Assembly: GCA_963978905.1 (NCBI GenBank) | Contig: OZ022260.1 | Coordinates: 4,515,725 to 4,579,724 of the forward strand | Direction: 5' to 3' | Length of the DNA stretch: 64,000 nt | Source: Trichostrongylus colubriformis | Taxonomy: Eukaryota > Nematoda > Chromadorea > Rhabditida > Trichostrongylidae | Shown here: positions 45,263 to 56,108 of the stretch, in pieces | How the letters are laid out: each line of letters begins with the position of its first letter | How positions within the stretch are numbered: the stretch's first letter is position 1 | The notes under the pieces: model-generated | Database searches by the model: none | Told to the model about the DNA's origin: nothing | The model's input: the letters and a program-made list of their open reading frames with translations, nothing else | Program-made: the position numbers and the translations under genes

Positions 45263-46032
45263 AACCCAATAGATCGTACAAACATTCCTCTGCTTGATGT
45301 AGCTCAGTAGGTGCTAAAGTGGTTTGGACATTTCAATCCACAAAAAATGATCCGTGCGAACCTCCCACTAAAGAAGCGTGCCTTGGACTCTTTACGGGGC
45401 TCTCGTTGAGCTGCCACTCATGCTGCCTTGCATTCGCTGGACGAGTTGCTATCGTGTGCTGCTGACTGACTTAGCCTCTCGTCGTCTGCATCTACCTCTC
45501 AGCAACTGGTGATACAGGGGCAGAAGGGAAGGAAGGGGAACGAGTTTTTTTCGGGCTTCTATTTCTCCGTACTTTGACCGCAACATTGTGTTTGTTCTCA
45601 AATGTTGCCAATTGAGCATCTTGACTTTCATCCCCTACAACTCTTCCATTATCTGCCAAAATCAACGGCGATTTATGGAATAGCGGTATCTTTGAATGCT
45701 ACCGGAATCCTGAATGTTGGTCGAGTGCACGGCGCATCCCGTATAAGGCTATACAGCGTCCACCTTATCTGTTCAGATAGTACAAGCCAACGTCTTTTAT
45801 TCTTCATCATGTGGTGCAGAAGAAAGGAATTGAAGCAAGTATCAAATCAAACTCGCCTGACACTGAGTTCTTCAATAATTCCTCATTGGCGTGATTGGTT
45901 GACTGAGCTAACAGATCAATCTGCGGAATTTTTTTTTTGTGACGGCTGCGTCAATGAAATGAAATTCAGATGGAATCTTGTATCAAACCCATTACACTGT
46001 CAGCCCTACCCCTTTCAGATACCTCCAATTTA

Positions 46033-46078
46033 CTTAAAGGAATCGTCCACGGAAAATGAGTTTTTGTGTTACGTCATT
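46033..46078. mobile_element. Fragment of fold-back element FB
   Basis: CTTAAAGGAATCGTCCACGG then AAAATGAGTTTTTGTGTTAC match the left end of FB; the rest is absent. It touches the left edge of the large palindrome. Confidence 0.7.
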
Positions 46079-46079
46079 C

Positions 46080-46959
46080 ACTATTTTGACATCATTCACT
46101 TTTGAACCGCATGTACGATGCAGCGCAGGGCCTTTCGTGTCGAGGTATTACTCAAAAAAAACTAGAAGAGGTACTACAAGGATGCTGAGTTATGAGCAAA
46201 AGCTACAGAAGAGGTACATCTAGTAAGAGGCGGGAGACACTGGTTATCCGAGCAAAAGATAATTAATATGTAAATTTATTGATCAGGAAGGAAGAAGGCT
46301 TCTTAAAGGAATCTTCCACGGAAAATGCGTTTTTGTGTTACCCATACGTTTATGTTGTATTTGCCTAATGTGGGCCTCATGCAAAATTTCACGCGAAAAA
46401 ATGCGAATCTGGCTGAGATACAGCACCACAAAGTGCGGTCCCAGTGGGCGGGGCCTAGGAGAAAAGCCTCGTTCCGTCGTCCGCCGTGGTCGGAGACGTA
46501 TTGTAGGAGCAGAAAGTTTCGTAAACAGTCCCACTCTCCGTTCCCAACGGCGGCGGACCACGGGACGAGGCTTTTACTCTGAGGCCCCGCCCACTGGGAC
46601 CGCACTTTGTGGTGCTGTATCTCGGCCAGATTCGCATTTTTTCGCGTGAAATTTTGCATGAGGCCCACATTAGGCAAATACAACATAAACGTATGGGTAA
46701 CACAAAAACGCATTTTCCGTGGAAGATTCCTTTAAGAAGCCTTCTTCCTTCCTGATCAATAAATTTACATATTAATTATCTTTTGCTCGGATAACCAGTG
46801 TCTCCCGCCTTTTACTAGATGTACCTCTTCTGTAGCTTTTGCTCATAACTCAGCATCCTTGTAGTACCTCTTCTAGTTTTTTTTTGAGTAATACCTCGAC
46901 ACGAAAGACTCTGCGCTGCACCGTACATGCGGTTCAAAAGTGAATGATGTCAAAATAGT
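46080..46959. repeat. Near-perfect ~880-bp palindrome
   Basis: The sequence from 46080 (ACTATTTTGACATCATTCAC) is the complement of the sequence ending at 46959, through arms of roughly 385 bp with only a handful of mismatches (for example near 46109, 46122 and 46254). The spacer is ~100 bp around 46466-46565 and itself partly pairs. The centre contains FB copy 3; the outer ~220 bp on each side is not FB sequence, so the symmetry is larger than the element. Confidence 0.92.
46302..46737. mobile_element. Fold-back element FB, copy 3 (436 bp)
   Basis: The ends TCTTAAAGGAATCTTCCACG and its complement are inside the large palindrome. It has the same core as the other copies (CCGTCGTCCGCCG, AACAGTCCCACTCTCCG). 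Frames of 82-136 codons on both strands are mirror images of each other and not genes. Confidence 0.88.
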
Positions 46960-47106
46960 TAGTGTTGTACCGGTCTAATCCGATGGTTAGCAACTCTGGC
47001 GGCTCAGAAAGGAAATGATGTTTGCTGAAAGTCCAAGTAAGCGAACGACCACGGGCATTCTGCTTAGGAAGGTACCCTTGAAGCCGCAAGCAGGTTTCTG
47101 CCTTTT

Positions 47107-47650
47107 CGGTGAAACTCCGCCCTCAAGTGTAAGTGTTGATGCCGCCGCATATTGCATAGCTGCTTAACTTTGACCCTGGCATCGCTTAAGTTAACAGAGG
47201 ATAACAGCGGATTCTGGTCATTTTACATTGTTTTTATTACAATTTCTGATTTTTTATAGCTCAAAAAATCATCTCACCCGATATCGAGGAGGATCCTCTT
47301 GGAGTTGTTCTCTGCTAGTGTTATTGTTCATGCAGGCCCTTGGCGATAGTGAAAAATGTGTAATGGTCAACGTAAACTCGGTGAAACTCCGCCCTCAAGT
47401 GTACGTATTTCGCCGCCTCATATTGCATAGCTGGTTAACTTCGACCCTTACATTGCTTGTATTGACGCTTATGACAGCGGAATCTGGTCATTTTACATTG
47501 TTTTTATACCAATTTTTGAATTTCAATAGCACACCAACTCATCTCACCCGGGATCAAAGAGGATTCTTTCGGAATTGTTCTCTGCTAATGGTATTATACT
47601 TGTAAGCCCTTGCCGATAGTGGAAACTGTGGATTGATCAACGTAAACCTG
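47107..47650 (+). repeat. Two tandem ~272-bp units
   Basis: The units start at 47107 and 47379 (CGGTGAAACTCCGCCCTCAA). They share CATATTGCATAGCTG, TCTGGTCATTTTACATTG, TCATCTCACCCG and GATCAACGTAAAC or GGTCAACGTAAAC. The 125-codon frame across them comes from the second unit and lacks a motif. Confidence 0.9.
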
Positions 47651-50560
47651 CAGTATTACGTTTGAACAGTCTGCAGGACTGAATTCTGCCTGTGTAAACT
47701 AGGGACCCTCCTGGTGGAACCATTCCACTTTTTCGCAATCGACCCACGCAATCGATCTCACCGAGCATAGGAAAAAATATGTTAACTCTCAGTCATTGTG
47801 TAGTGGATCAGTAAGTATTCGAATGCTTCGCCGTTCTTCAAGTGAGGCTGGGCGCATGGCTTATTCTGTATATTATTGAACTGGGAGGAGGGGGGGGGGG
47901 TGTAACTTGATAATCGTCAAGAGGTGACACAACTTTACCTGAATGTTGAACAGTGACATAACCCTGCAAGTTCGTACACGTCTATACGTGAATCTACGAT
48001 GCGTTACTGACACTTCAATCATATTGAGATGTGTTACCGTTAAAATCTAACAGATTGTCCCCCTCCCGTGCTTACTAGCACCGTAAATTCATAAGTAGTG
48101 TTTTTATAAATTTAAGTTCGACCCTTCAAGGCATGGGACTTCTAACTACATCACAAATTCGAATAAAGCGCCTTAATTGTAAGCAAAATCTTAAAACAAT
48201 TTATGCATGATTTAAGTGGGTCCTAATATTGGTTATCCCTCTTCATCGACTCCCCGTTGCATTTTCTACATTTGTATATGTGAATGAAAGCTGCACGCCC
48301 GCCGCACTCTCATGATTTTTCTAATTTTTTTTTGGTGAAAATCTTTTGCTAGCGATCAATATCTCTCTGCCGGCCTGATGATATGTCGAACGCTTCGATG
48401 AAAATGTCGATCAGAGAACGCCGCTGTCAGCGACCTCTGACACTTTTTATTTCTTTTTTTTTGCTCACAGTTTTTTGTTCTCTATAACCTCATTTATGGT
48501 TAGATTAATGTTGAGCGGCTATAAAATCATAAGAGAGCAAAGTTGCTGTTTGAAAGTTAGTTCTCACCCGTGGGAAAGCGCCACGCACATCACATCTGAG
48601 TAAAATTTTCAGGCTATCAACCTTTATATGGCCCTACAAAAGATGTGATGCGATTCTATGACGACACACTTCCCAAAGGTATCAGCGACCTCCCTACTCT
48701 CAAAAAAGCTAAATGCAAATGGTTAGAGGGGACAATGGTGGCATTCTGAAAAATTTTCGTAATTTGCTAAAATAGTGGAGCTATTTTCAAATAGTGGAGG
48801 TATTTTTGCCTTTCCCTTTTGAGCTGTTGGACCCAGCATGATCCTCTCTTCTTAGTTCCACAGCTAAACTTTCACTTTTCAAATAGGAACACCTTCCTAC
48901 AGCAGGCCAAATACGGCCCATATCGGCCTAGGGCCAAACACTGCTCGACTCTCGGTTTTTCTTCGCGCTTGGTCCTGCCCAAACCGCGGAAGTTCGAACG
49001 AAACGATAGTCCTCAGAATATGATCCTGCGAGCTTACTGCATGTTTATGCGATACGTGATGCCAATAAACATGAAGATGTTGCACTTTTATCACGCCATG
49101 CACTTTCCCAGGGTGAAAATTACGAAACGGTAAGAAAAAGCGTTCGATAATTCTTTGGTGAGGGGTACTGTGGTTAATTGCTGCTGTAAATTTGTTCTTT
49201 TGAGAGTGGAAAACTGTTCAATGGACCCAATCTTCATCTTTTTCTCAAACGATATGTAGTGCGGCTGTTCATCGGAGATGATTGTTCATTTTGCGGCATT
49301 TAATGGTTACTTGGATTACGCCACATGGGGTAAGGTCCTCAGTCCTCACTCTTCCCTTTGTACCGCATTTCTCTAAATGACTTGCTCCTTGTGTAGGTGT
49401 GTGGCGTTACACTCGGAAACACCGCTATCTGTGCATTATGTCGCGAGTTCGAATACCTTTGGAGCTCAAAGTGCTTTTTCGGGTTTTATTCTATTAACGT
49501 GCGATTAAAAGCTGGACTGTGCGTTGTGCGTGTGTGAGAAACATAGGTATCGATTGGATTTGAATGGGGAACAGATGAAGGTCTGACGCTTCATATTGAT
49601 GTTAGGGTCAGGGCTTCCCGCAAACTTGGGGGGGGGACATTACTAGTGTCTAGCCTGGTTCAGCCCTTTGAATTTCAGCAAACACCTTCATTTATGTCAT
49701 TTCATGTGCTGACGGTTGAATTGTGAAAACATTCATAGACTTTCCGCAGACCGAAATGCCCCTCCATACTTAACCTTTCCCTCCACACACTCCGTGATGC
49801 CATTTACCTTGCCGGCCAAGTGTTCAACCGAGAGTTTTTAGACTTCGCTGCGCTCAGATTATCATTCACTCGATCTGTTCATTTCCTAGGAAGTTGCCTT
49901 TTCCAGAAAAACCTTCCTGTAATGCTTCCATGGTATCACCTACGGAAAATACCGACCCCAATCACTTCCATAATTTTTGTGCTAATTTCTGAGCTTTTAT
50001 CAAAAACTATGAAAAGTGTGGGCAAAAGGTAGCCTAGCTGTGTTGTAAGAAAAACTGAAAAATGAAACCCCATCGTGCGTTCAGTTCTTTTTGCCTCTGC
50101 CCTTTATCTAGGATCTGGAACACATCCCAACAGTGGGTTTGGTCCTCAACTGAGTTTTTACACAAACAATTAGTTTCCATTTTATAATAGTCAAACGATC
50201 CCATATGTATGCGCCCATCAGTTGTTTCAAACACGTAATCTCATAAAATGTTATTGGCCAATCTCTCAAAGCTACTTTTAAGCTTCTTTATCTGAGCAAC
50301 TGACTTCATGATGCTTCACTAATAATAGAGGAGGGCAACTTGTTGAATGCTTTTACATGAAAATAGTGAACAGTAACATAGGCATTACATGAGCATACAT
50401 GCACATTTGACATGACATCTATGCTACGTCTTTGACACGTCAGCCACATGTATAATCATGTAGGTTATCAGCATTCAACAGGTTGACCCTCCCTCTCTTA
50501 AGAGAGAAAATCTCTTACGCATAACTTCATACTGATCACAGATCTAATTGCTAGGGAAAA
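47650..50560. other. Long stretch without a recognised gene
   Basis: Includes a G-run near 47889 and a G7 run near 49628. The longest frame (48819-49133, 104 codons) has no motif. Nothing else is supported. Confidence 0.35.
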
Positions 50561-50570
50561 AATACCCAAG

Positions 50571-51114
50571 TTAAAGGAATCGTCCACAAAGAAAAAGAGT
50601 TTTCCTGTTACTCATATATTTATATTGTATTTGCCAAATGGACGCCGCATGCAAAGTTAAACGCAAAAAAATGTGGAACCGGCTAAAATACGGCACCACG
50701 AAGTTTCGGCCGAGTGGGCGGGGCCCCCGAGCAGGTGCGCACCTCATGGTCCGCGGCGGTCGGAGACGCATTGTAGCAAGAGAATGTTACGATTTTGATA
50801 TTTCTAATTTTTGATAACTGCTGTTTATCGCCGCAGCTCGCGATGCGAAAGTCACTACAAGGATCCTTGTAGTGACAAAATGTTACGTTAGCAGTTTCAC
50901 TCTCCGTTTCCAACCGCGGCGGACGACGGGGCGTGGCTTTCACTCGGAGGCCCCTTCCTCCCGGCCGAGAACTTTGGGAGCTGTAATTCAGCCGACTTCT
51001 AACTTTTGCGCGTGAAACTTTGCTCGGCCCTTATTAGGCAAATACAACACAAGAATATGGGTAAGGAAAAAATGAAAAAATAAGGAAACCCATTTATCTG
51101 TGGACGATTCCTTC
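50571..51114. mobile_element. Fold-back element FB, copy 4, with an extra insert
   Basis: The left end TTAAAGGAATCGTCCACAAA at 50571 and the right end TCTGTGGACGATTCCTT to 51114. Compared with copies 1 and 3, the centre carries about 125 extra bases, including the 26-bp perfect palindrome at 50851-50876. Confidence 0.8.
50851..50876. repeat. 26-bp perfect palindrome
   Basis: GTCACTACAAGGA followed directly by its complement, with no loop, in the middle of FB copy 4. Confidence 0.9.
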
Positions 51115-51187
51115 GAGTATTTTTATTGACAAGTTTCCTCGAAAGCGTAGAACTATAGTGCTAGTGCTTTGTGGTGGTGGACATTGG

Positions 51188-51237
51188 ATAGACACGGTCT
51201 CTCTCCCTCTCTCTCTCTGTCTCTCCCTCTCTCGCTC
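51188..51237. repeat. CT-rich microsatellite
   Basis: A run of CTCTCT/CTGTCT/CCTCTC units on the plus strand. Confidence 0.85.
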
Positions 51238-52609
51238 GGGGATGGGAGATTTGGGTAAGGTTGTGTTGACGCCACTGAACTTCACTTTTGTACAGGTAGT
51301 GCTTTATTCCCATGCCCGTAACCCCAAGGTTACCCACCAATGAGTGTTCGAAGGTCATGGGTGACCAGCAACCCTTTTATAGTTGAAGTTTTCCTTGTAT
51401 TGATTGCATGGGGTAAGGTGGTGAGGAAAAAGTGTAACACTGGTTTCCGCGATTACCACATCTGTGGAGAATTCTTGACCGTGGGTGCATCTTTGGCACC
51501 CTGCCCATTGTGACATAATCAAGTATAGAGTAATCGCTACTGGAACCAATCGTATGCGCCGCGCTAACGGCTAAATAAGCGGGTGAAGACAATGGACTGT
51601 CTCTGGACAGTGTATCGTGCCATTAGTGTCGATGGGCTCTTTGTCTGTGCGCGTGTGTGTGTATGAGGTGATTGTGTGTCCGACAGCATCAAATTCGCGC
51701 AACAGGCATCGTATGGCGTCGCGTTGCGACGTCGCGCTGTCATTAGCGCGACGACCACGTCGACGGCAGCACGGGAACCGGTTCGGTTTTTATCTGCGAG
51801 AGTGCTACGTGCTCCAACGCAATTCCCGGCGCGTTGAGAGTTTTTTCTGCCGTCCCTGCCAACCAGCGCAACCTGTCCTCTCGCAGCCCGCCTCTTCACC
51901 TGGTCTCTATGAACTGTCCGCGAGCGTTTTTTTCTTTCTTGAGCATTTTTTTCCATCGATGATTGATGAGTTGGTCGATGTGATTGACTTGTGACAAAAT
52001 TGCATTCAAATCAATCATGATGGGAAATTAGAATTTTTTATCGATCGATAATTTCGCTAGGAATGTGGTGACTATTTGGGCATCGATCTGTTTATCGATC
52101 AAGGTTTACTCAATTGGAAGGGGCATACGTGCAACGAAAGAATTGTGGGCTTATTGTAACCTATGGAGTGCTTTCGTATCCAAGTACTAAAATCCTTTTC
52201 ATTCCCACTGGTCTACGCATAATTGATATGTGATGAATGTGAACGAATTATATCCGTGGGAAAAAATAAAGCTGACTAATGCGCAAGATCAAAGATGATC
52301 CATCGAGGATGTACGTGCTGGAATAAATCCTTCGTCATCAAAATTCTGTTCAGTGAACTTGGAATTATATTTAGTAGTTCAAATTTAACCATGGAAACTG
52401 GAGGTTTGCAAGTGTCATAGGCGCAGTCTTACTGAATAGAAATAAGTTTCATAAAAAATTTATGCAATTTATACAAAGAACTTGAGACTGGATCCAGCAA
52501 CTGACCAACCCTTTTAATTGATGTGATAAGCATTTTACTTACACTCAGGACGGTATGTTTGAATGCGGTTTCTCTTATGCCAATGGCTGGTAGATGCCAT
52601 TCGATCTGC

Positions 52610-53000
52610 AGTCTTAAAGGTAGTGGGGGTGATGTGGGTAACGAGAACTCCTAAAATTACTCACGCCAATGAAAGCTAGGGGTATAAGAAGACTATTTGT
52701 GGCAAGATTTCCGATGGGAAAGCGTGCCCTCAGGCTTCATTAGAGCCGTCTTCTTCAGCAACTTCTACTTGTTTTATGCCAGCCCGCCCCATTTTTCGGG
52801 CCGATCCGCCTCTTTTGAGAATGAACGGCGGCAAGAGCTATCTATTTCTCGGGCTTTTAACCAGTTCCTTCCGTTTTTCCTCCAATTTCGCAGTGCTAAG
52901 CACGTCCACCTTCACATTTGGTGATCTTTCCAAATTAGGCCCGATTACCGCTATAACTGCCTTGAAGACCCAACCCCGTCTGGTGACGACAGTACGTACA
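52610..53000. repeat. Dispersed repeat R3, copy 1
   Basis: Colinear with 58620-58990: AAAGCTAGG.GT, GAAGACTAT.TGT, CGTCTTCTTCA.CA, GCCCGCCCCATTTTTC.GG, TTGAGAATGAACGGCGG and TTTTTCCTCCAATTTCG all have counterparts. Confidence 0.7.
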
Positions 53001-53320
53001 TATATGGACTTCAGGAAGAATTTTAGTGGAATTTGAACCATAGACCATGTGAATGGTAGCAGTGTCGCTTGTTTGTGAATCACCGTCAATCCAAGACTGG
53101 CTAGCATTGTACAAGAAATGGGATGAGCAATAATTAGTTCTTCTGGGATACGCCATGCATCTTGCCTCTGCTCAGTATTTAGAAGTATTTGAATGTGTAT
53201 CATAGCTATGATGGGCTCACGGCGGATTGCCCAAGTTGGATTCAGCGGTTGTAAAATTACAAGAACGCTGCTAACATTGAGATCATGAAGAAATGGAAAC
53301 ATTGCTTCTCCCGCAAGCAT
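52838..53320 (-). other. 160-codon open frame, probably not a gene
   Basis: Long minus-strand frame (starts MLAGEAMFPFLHDLNVSSVL). Its last third crosses repeat R3. A second minus-strand frame in the same DNA also looks protein-like (SDTATIHMVYGSNSTK, HICTYCRHQTG). Neither has a recognised domain. Confidence 0.2.
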
Positions 53321-53984
53321 TCAATCCGTTGATCGGGAAGATGTAACAAAGCTCTTTACCACTGCAGCATGTAACGGCAGAAAACTACAACTAGTTGAAA
53401 ATATGGACAAGTTTAGCATATTCGATTGGTGAAATGCTTCGCGTTATTTATTTTTTGAAGCTCTTACACTTCCGATCGATTATTTATTTTCCGTGTCCAA
53501 TGGTCGATAAAAGCCTGTTATCACTCCTTCGCAAACATGTGTCACTCAAAATCTTTCGATGTCATTCAAATGCGAAAGTGTAGCAGTTTGGACCTGATAA
53601 TCTGATATATTACCAGTTTCCACATGGAAAATCGTTTATCGATTGACTTTGATTGTATTGGGTGGTGCCATTGGTACAGTATACCCGCTCAGGAACGAAA
53701 GGCCTGAATTTTTATACACGCAATCGATAATTGATTGAAGTGCTCATTAAGAGTATGCGAAAATGGCGACGCGCTCGTTCAAAACCTTTGCTCCGGACCA
53801 AAGACCAACATATGTCCGCGATTGTCCTTTGAGGAGAGGCGGCACCGAGCTCCATAGCGTATTCGTCGTTGCTGCATTTCGACAAAACGATTACTCATTT
53901 TCTGTGGACGGCGCTCATCAAATTAACCTTTTCTTGCGCGGCCTTTTCTTATTAGCTGGTTTCGAGCCGAATAGGGCAAGGGGG

Positions 53985-54150
53985 GGGGGGCATTTTGTAG
54001 AATGTTGAACACCTATGCATCATTGACGCGACAAGCCTGTGAAACAACATTGACAGGCCTTTACATGATTAATTTGTTATTAACATGTCCTCAGATTTAT
54101 CATGTTAAGAAACATATCCTGAAAAGACGTGTTCTACAAAATGCCCCTCC
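53985..54150. repeat. Inverted-repeat element, ~165 bp
   Basis: GGGGCATTTTGTAGAA at the left pairs with TTCTACAAAATGCCCC near 54131-54148. The left end is preceded by a G-run. Confidence 0.6.
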
Positions 54151-54199
54151 TCGTCTTCTATTAGGATACCACCCTGAAATATTATGCGATTTTCATTTT

Positions 54200-56020
54200 G
54201 ATTGATGAATAATTTCACATGGAAAGGATTTTTTATTTTGGCAAGAACCTATCAGTCGGCAATCGATAATCGATCGCTTATAGCTGGAGTAATCACGTTG
54301 AACCCATGGAGGTCACAATCTTCCTCCGTAGCCTTCGCGCGACTTTTCGAAAATTCTGGTCATTGATCCCTTGGCAAGCCGCCGTTGACATTTCCGCCCC
54401 GCCCAGCGCCCCGTAGCCGATCAAAAACCAACACCCGCTCTCGCTTATGCATGACGAACTAGCAGTGGTGCTGAAGGGCAATGATTGCTTATCTGCTGGC
54501 AACGTGCCAGCCGGCTGCCACTCCCCTATCGATCGCTCAGCTGCTGTGATCTGCTTCCAGTTTTATTCTCCTTGAAGTTCTTTCGCTTTCACGTAGAGCT
54601 AGAGAAATGTGTCTATTAAAAAGTAACGAAACCGCGAATGAGCTAAAAAATGATTTTGCTAGGCACGCATCTTTTATCTCAGATTAGGTGGGGAAGGGGG
54701 GGGGGCCGAGAAAAGTCTCAGGACATCTCTTCTCTTCGGAACGACAGTTTCTTTCCCCCCTCCAATATCCTATCATATTTTCTTGAAAAAATATTTCTCT
54801 CACTATCGGTGCAATCTCTTCGAAGGTACTAGAACAACTTTAGTAGCCTGGTTTTCTGAGCCATCTCAGAACTAGAAATACTAGAAAAAGAACGAGAAAT
54901 ACTTGCAGTTTGCAATAAAAACTGTTTTTAGGACGTTGAAAAATCAACAAAAATTTATTTAAAAAGTTCTGGAGATCAACTTAATTAGGTTCAACTGAAA
55001 TAACTCACCTTCAATCTTTCATTTTTACTCTTCGCCTCCACCTCTGAATGGTAGAGAAAGACTACACACAAAGCCTGAACTTCTGTCAGCTTACTGTGTT
55101 TCCATTTTCTTCTTCTATTTTCCCCAGGTGGGGTTGAGGAGAGGGGGGCGGGGGATGGGGGATAGGGAGGAAGGGTAATGGCTTTGTGTGCAACCATCTC
55201 TCCACCATCTGTACGGTCCATGGATCGATACTTATGTAGCCCTACTAGGTCTTCATGGTAGGCCCTAGATACACAGAGTCTTTTCTAAGCGATATTGTTG
55301 TGAATATTGGCTACTTTTCCTGACTGATTCTGTGAACGAAATTGGCATTCAGATGCCCTCACAATTACTGAGACGAGTCGAGTACATGGCGCATACTAAT
55401 ACGGCCTTAATGAACCCTCTCCCTGTTGGTGTTGTTCTTCTCTAGGTTGTAGGCAAAAGAAGATTGCGGATTCCCACTGGTAAAGTATAGGATTTGCATG
55501 AGTGACGTTTAAGTTTCTCAGAAGCAATCTGCAGACAGTTTAGACGGGAATTTTTCTTTTTTACTTGGTAAAATTAAATATTTCGAGATGTGCGCTAAGT
55601 AGAATTAATCGCTGCTGTGCTATCTTTACTTGTTGGCATGAGGATGGCAATTTGTTCAAGGGTGTCTGTGAAGATTTAATATTTTTGCAGCAGTGGCGTG
55701 TGCATAAAACGTCCACGTTTGATTTCATTTCTTAATTCCATCGATGGTAGCTACGGTTTTGCCAAAGATAATCGCATTCAATCTACATGCTCCCTCCTAC
55801 GCTATTCTGCATGAAACCATTTCATTATGTGTTGATTTCTGTGGTTTTGCTCTCTAATGGAGGCATGAAATTACATTTTCTAACAGAGCAATAGCTACAT
55901 TTTGTTTATTCCTACATAAGACTTTTCTTTGTCACAGCACTTTGCATATTTAAAATTGTCTCATCAGCTTTTATTCATGCTATTCAATTACTCAATTTCC
56001 TTTTTTTCATCTACCTTATC
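54200..56020. other. Stretch without a recognised gene
   Basis: No coherent coding frame or inverted repeat. A G-run lies near 54693 and a G-rich stretch near 55140-55165. Confidence 0.35.
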
Positions 56021-56108
56021 TCACAGATGGCCTTAAAGTAGACGGAAGACAACGGGTTAGCTCTTGTAAGAATTTTTTGTTAATCTTATCTATTCATATA
56101 AGCATATA

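Noticed and set aside
45602..46105. 167-codon plus-strand open frame
   Set aside because: No motif or domain; its C-terminal part runs through the FB fragment and into the palindrome; composition looks random. Probably chance.
46283..46713. Several overlapping 82-136-codon frames on both strands
   Set aside because: They are mirror images produced by the palindrome; the same peptide words appear on both strands.
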